NCBI RefSeq assembly: GCF_016107395.1
Contig: NZ_JAAIKO010000005.1
Span: 1-64,000 of the forward strand
Source of the DNA: Streptomyces fildesensis
GTDB lineage: Bacteria > Actinomycetota > Actinomycetes > Streptomycetales > Streptomycetaceae
Direction of reading: 5' to 3'
DNA: 64,000 nt
The position numbers and the translations under genes are program-made. Under the pieces are notes generated by a model. It was not told where the DNA came from and searched no databases. It worked only from the letters and a program-made list of their open reading frames with translations. Shown piece after piece: positions 61,291 to 64,000 of the stretch. Position 1 is the stretch's first letter. Each line of letters opens with the position of its first letter.

Positions 61291-63855
61291 TCATTCCGTG
61301 GCGATGGCCCGCAGGACGTCCAGCCGGGCCGCCCGGCGTGCCGGGCGCCATCCCGCGAGGACCCCCGCGACCAGGCCGACCAGCAGCACCACCGCGAGCT
61401 GGGCCGGCGGCACCGCGAAGGCGCTCGTCCCCGAGCTGTCGGTGGCCTTCACCAGCGCCCAGCCGAGGAAGGCGCCGAGGCCGAGACCGCCGACGGTGCC
61501 GAACGCGGCGACCAGCACCGACTCCCAGCGCACCATCGCCCGCAGCTGCGACCGGGTCTGGCCGACCGCGCGCAGCAGCCCCAGTTCCCGGGTGCGCTCG
61601 TGCACCGCCAGGGTGAGGGTGTTGGCGATGCCCAGCAGCGCGATGAGCACGGCGAGCGCCAGCAGTGCGTAGACCAGCGTCAGCATCATGTCGATGGCCG
61701 ACGCGGAGGACTTGGCGTACTCGGCGCGGGTCTGCACCGTGGGACCGCCGTACTCTGCCGCCACCTTCTCGACCGCTCCCTTGCCGTCGCCCGTGGACAC
61801 CCCGTCCTTGAAGGCGACCGCGACGAGGGTGTCGGAGTCCTGCACCCGGTGCGGGGCCCAGGCCTCGCGGGTGATGACGTAGTCGCCCGCCAGGTCCGCC
61901 CGCTCGTAGACCGCCGCCACGGTGAAGGGCAGCCGCTTCCCGTCGGTGAAGACCAGCGAGGCCGTACTGCCGGTCGTCCAGCCGTGCTTGTCCGCCTCGT
62001 CCCTGGCGACCGCGATGCCGTCGGCGCCGAGGCCGGTGAGCGAACCGTCGACCGTACCGAGGTCGAGGACGGTAGCGAGCGCCGCCGGATCCGTGACGGT
62101 CAGCGCGCGGCCGCCGCCGTCGACCTTCGCGACGCCCCTGCCGAGCCCGACCGCGGTCCGCACCTGTGGCAGCGCGGCCACGGCGGGGGCCAGTTTCGGG
62201 CTGAGTCCGCTGCCGCCCGCCCCGAACACCGGGGCGCTGATGGCGACATCACCCGCGAAGGACCGCGACACCGTCCGGTCCATCGTCGCCTTGAGCGAGG
62301 CGCCGAAGACCGTGAACAGGGAGACGACCGCCACCCCGATCATCAGCGCGGTCGCGGTGGCGGCCGTGCGCTTCGGGCTGCGCAGCGCGTTGCGCCGGGC
62401 CAGTCCGCCGGTCACCCCGCGCAGCCGGGCCAGCGGGGCGCCCAGCAGCCGTACCGCGTACGAGGACGCGACCGGTCCGAGGACCACGAACGCGGCCAGG
62501 GTGAGCACCGAGCCGCCGCCGGTGAGCCAGACGTCGGACGTGCCCGCCGCGCCCGTCACGGTCAGCGCGATGCCCGTCACCGCGGCGAGCGTGCCCAGCA
62601 CGGCACGATTGCGCGAGGCACCGGAGGTGTCCACGGCGGTCTCCCGCAGTGCGGCCAGCGGCGCGGTGCGCCCGGCCCGTACGGCGGGCAGCAGCGCCGA
62701 GCCGGTGCACACCAGCAGCCCGACCAGGAACGGCAGGACCAGGGCGGTCACGCCGATCACCAGGTCACCGTCGGGGAACGGGAAGCCGACCACCGGGAAC
62801 AGCGCCTGGAGTCCGGCCGCGACCCCGATGCCGCCGAGGAGTCCGGCGGTCGAGGCGACGACCGCGACGACCGCGGACTCGACGAGCGTCGAGCCGAGCA
62901 CCTGGCGGCGGGACGCGCCCAGCGCCCGCAGCAGCGCGTTCTCCCGGGTCCGCTGGGCCACCACGATCGCGAAGGTGTTGTGGATGCTGAAGGTCGCCAC
63001 CAGCAGGGCGATGCCCGCGAAGACCAGCAGCAGTGAGGTGAAGATCTTCAGGAATGTGCCGGAGATCATGGTGAGGCTCTCGTCCGTGGCCTGCTGCCCG
63101 GTGATCGCCTCGACGTTCGCGGGCAGCACGGGCGCGAGCCGCTCGGCGAGCTCCCGCTGGCCGACGCCGGGTCCCGCGCGCACCTGGATGGTCGACGCCA
63201 GGCCCGGCTTCGGGGTGAGGTAGCGCTCCGCGTCGGCCCGGGTGAGGCCGGTGAACGTGGTCTGCCCCATGCCGTCCTCGCCGCCGAAGGCGGCCACGCC
63301 GACGATCGTCACCCGGACCGGATCGGGCGTGCGCAGCACCGTCGTGTCACCGATCCGCAGCTTGCCGGACCTGGCCGCGCCGCGGTTGATCACGACCTCG
63401 CCGGGCACCTTCGGGGCCCGGCCCCCGGTGAGGGTGTACGGGTTGAGCTGCGCGTCCTCGATCCAGTTGCCGGCGAGGGTGGGCGGGCCCTTCCCGCCGA
63501 CGGCCTTGCCGTCGGCCCCGACGAGCTGGCCGGCGCCCGTGATGTTCGGGGCGGCCGCGGCCACTCCCGGCACCGCCTCGATCCGCTGGACGAGCGCGGT
63601 GTCGACGGGCTCGCGGGTGCCCTGGCCGCCGCCGGGGACGGTGATGACGTCGGAGCTGCGGACGACCGCGTCCGTACCCCGGTTGGCGTCCGTGAACAGG
63701 GTGTCGAAGCTGGCCTTGAGGGTGTCGCCCATGACCATCGTGCCGGCCAGGAACGACACCCCGAGGAAGACCGCCAGGAACGTGCCGGCGAAGCGCCGCT
63801 TGTGGGCGCGCAGCGAGGCGAGGCTGATCCGCAGTGAGGTGCGTGCGCCGCTCAT
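61291..63855 (-). CDS. ABC transporter permease of the FtsX type
   Basis: An 854-residue permease with two FtsX domains: MacB-type periplasmic loops and eight or more TM helices, with TFSIHNTFAIVVAQRTRENALLRALGAS and TLAVHERTRELGLLRAVGQTRSQLR as paired core blocks. It exports peptides or lipids or acts mechanically. ATG 63855 overlaps the ATPase stop by three bases (GTGTCATGAGC). Confidence 0.9.
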   Translation of the reverse strand: MSGARTSLRISLASLRAHKRRFAGTFLAVFLGVSFLAGTMVMGDTLKASFDTLFTDANRGTDAVVRSSDVITVPGGGQGTREPVDTALVQRIEAVPGVAAAAPNITGAGQLVGADGKAVGGKGPPTLAGNWIEDAQLNPYTLTGGRAPKVPGEVVINRGAARSGKLRIGDTTVLRTPDPVRVTIVGVAAFGGEDGMGQTTFTGLTRADAERYLTPKPGLASTIQVRAGPGVGQRELAERLAPVLPANVEAITGQQATDESLTMISGTFLKIFTSLLLVFAGIALLVATFSIHNTFAIVVAQRTRENALLRALGASRRQVLGSTLVESAVVAVVASTAGLLGGIGVAAGLQALFPVVGFPFPDGDLVIGVTALVLPFLVGLLVCTGSALLPAVRAGRTAPLAALRETAVDTSGASRNRAVLGTLAAVTGIALTVTGAAGTSDVWLTGGGSVLTLAAFVVLGPVASSYAVRLLGAPLARLRGVTGGLARRNALRSPKRTAATATALMIGVAVVSLFTVFGASLKATMDRTVSRSFAGDVAISAPVFGAGGSGLSPKLAPAVAALPQVRTAVGLGRGVAKVDGGGRALTVTDPAALATVLDLGTVDGSLTGLGADGIAVARDEADKHGWTTGSTASLVFTDGKRLPFTVAAVYERADLAGDYVITREAWAPHRVQDSDTLVAVAFKDGVSTGDGKGAVEKVAAEYGGPTVQTRAEYAKSSASAIDMMLTLVYALLALAVLIALLGIANTLTLAVHERTRELGLLRAVGQTRSQLRAMVRWESVLVAAFGTVGGLGLGAFLGWALVKATDSSGTSAFAVPPAQLAVVLLVGLVAGVLAGWRPARRAARLDVLRAIATE

Positions 63856-64000
63856 GACACCGTCCCCCGGCCCGCGCCCGCACCGGCGAGGCCGTCGAAG
63901 GCCTTCATCCGGTCGAGCACCTTCTCGGCGGTGGGGTCCGTCATCCGGTCCACCAGCCGGCCGTCGGCGAGGAAGACGACCTCGTCGGCGTGGGCGGCGG
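63852..64000 (-). CDS. ABC transporter ATP-binding protein, C-terminal fragment
   Basis: The end of an ATPase gene, 48 codons and a stop, entering from the right edge. The frame reads HADEVVFLADGRLVDRMTDP, which follows the H-loop region of the family. The stop overlaps the permease start (TCATGA). It is the partner of the FtsX permease. Confidence 0.85.
   Translation of the reverse strand, partial: AAHADEVVFLADGRLVDRMTDPTAEKVLDRMKAFDGLAGAGAGRGTVS

Noticed and set aside
1..64000. CRISPR arrays, tRNA and rRNA genes
   Set aside because: No regularly spaced repeats or cloverleaf-like sequences were found by eye; tRNA T-arm-like GTTCGAAT occurrences fall in the MarR operators and hairpin stems.

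Overview
The window is about 72% GC or higher, with strong codon-position bias, GTG starts and many Streptomyces-type families (DUF6643, DUF6153, Rv1733c-like, PucR-type, LacI plus ABC operon). It is almost certainly a Streptomyces or close streptomycete chromosome fragment; this is an inference from protein families, not from a marker gene. No rRNA, tRNA or CRISPR array was seen.

Region 1 (1-17.3 kb) is an accessory-looking envelope redox/copper island. It holds two BlaI-type repressor plus M56 metallopeptidase pairs (1029-1397/121-1032 and 13319-13690/13687-14661). It also holds a CopC-CopD fusion, two thioredoxin-fold proteins, two CcdA-type membrane thiol carriers, a glutaredoxin-like protein, a DUF305 lipoprotein, two DUF6153-type proteins, an exported Met/Cys-rich protein and several small membrane proteins. 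Six copies of a CCTAA-N5-TTAGG dyad precede the transcription units between 9.8 and 14.9 kb, which suggests one BlaI regulon. A PLP enzyme and MFS exporter pair (3740-6141) sits inside the island.

Region 2 (17.3-20.9 kb) is a scar zone with a decayed IS630-type transposase, an unassigned 378-residue protein, about 1.4 kb without a convincing gene, and a 26-bp direct repeat. It looks like the edge of the acquired segment.

Region 3 (20.9-42.6 kb) is mostly conserved chromosomal content: an MHS transporter, PucR-like regulator and 3-hydroxybutyrate dehydrogenase cluster; Nudix, O-antigen-ligase-like, PH-domain and racemase genes; two glycosyltransferases; a two-domain TerD protein; DUF6643; MOSC; an Rv1733c-like protein; a beta-helix/AAA ATPase fusion; a large membrane alpha/beta hydrolase; a DeoR regulator; SRPBCC; and a MarR/DoxX divergent pair with paired operators.

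Region 4 (42.6-53.5 kb) is a six-gene glycan operon: ABC binding protein, two permeases, GH5, GH85 and GH38, with a divergent LacI regulator and paired operators. The enzymes match stepwise degradation of high-mannose N-glycans. No ABC ATPase is encoded, so a shared MsiK-type ATPase is presumed.

Region 5 (53.5-64 kb) holds a membrane protein, a cytochrome b plus molybdopterin oxidoreductase pair, an alpha/beta hydrolase divergent from a MocR regulator, a Cds1-like PLP enzyme, an anti-sigma-type ATPase and an FtsX-type ABC exporter that runs off the end.

Two dispersed elements stand out: a structured hairpin with a conserved loop and compensatory stem changes (27066-27142 and 42556-42630, both between convergent genes), and a MITE-like repeat whose terminal CTAG supplies the stop codon of the upstream gene in both copies (26962-27016 and 53515-53695).
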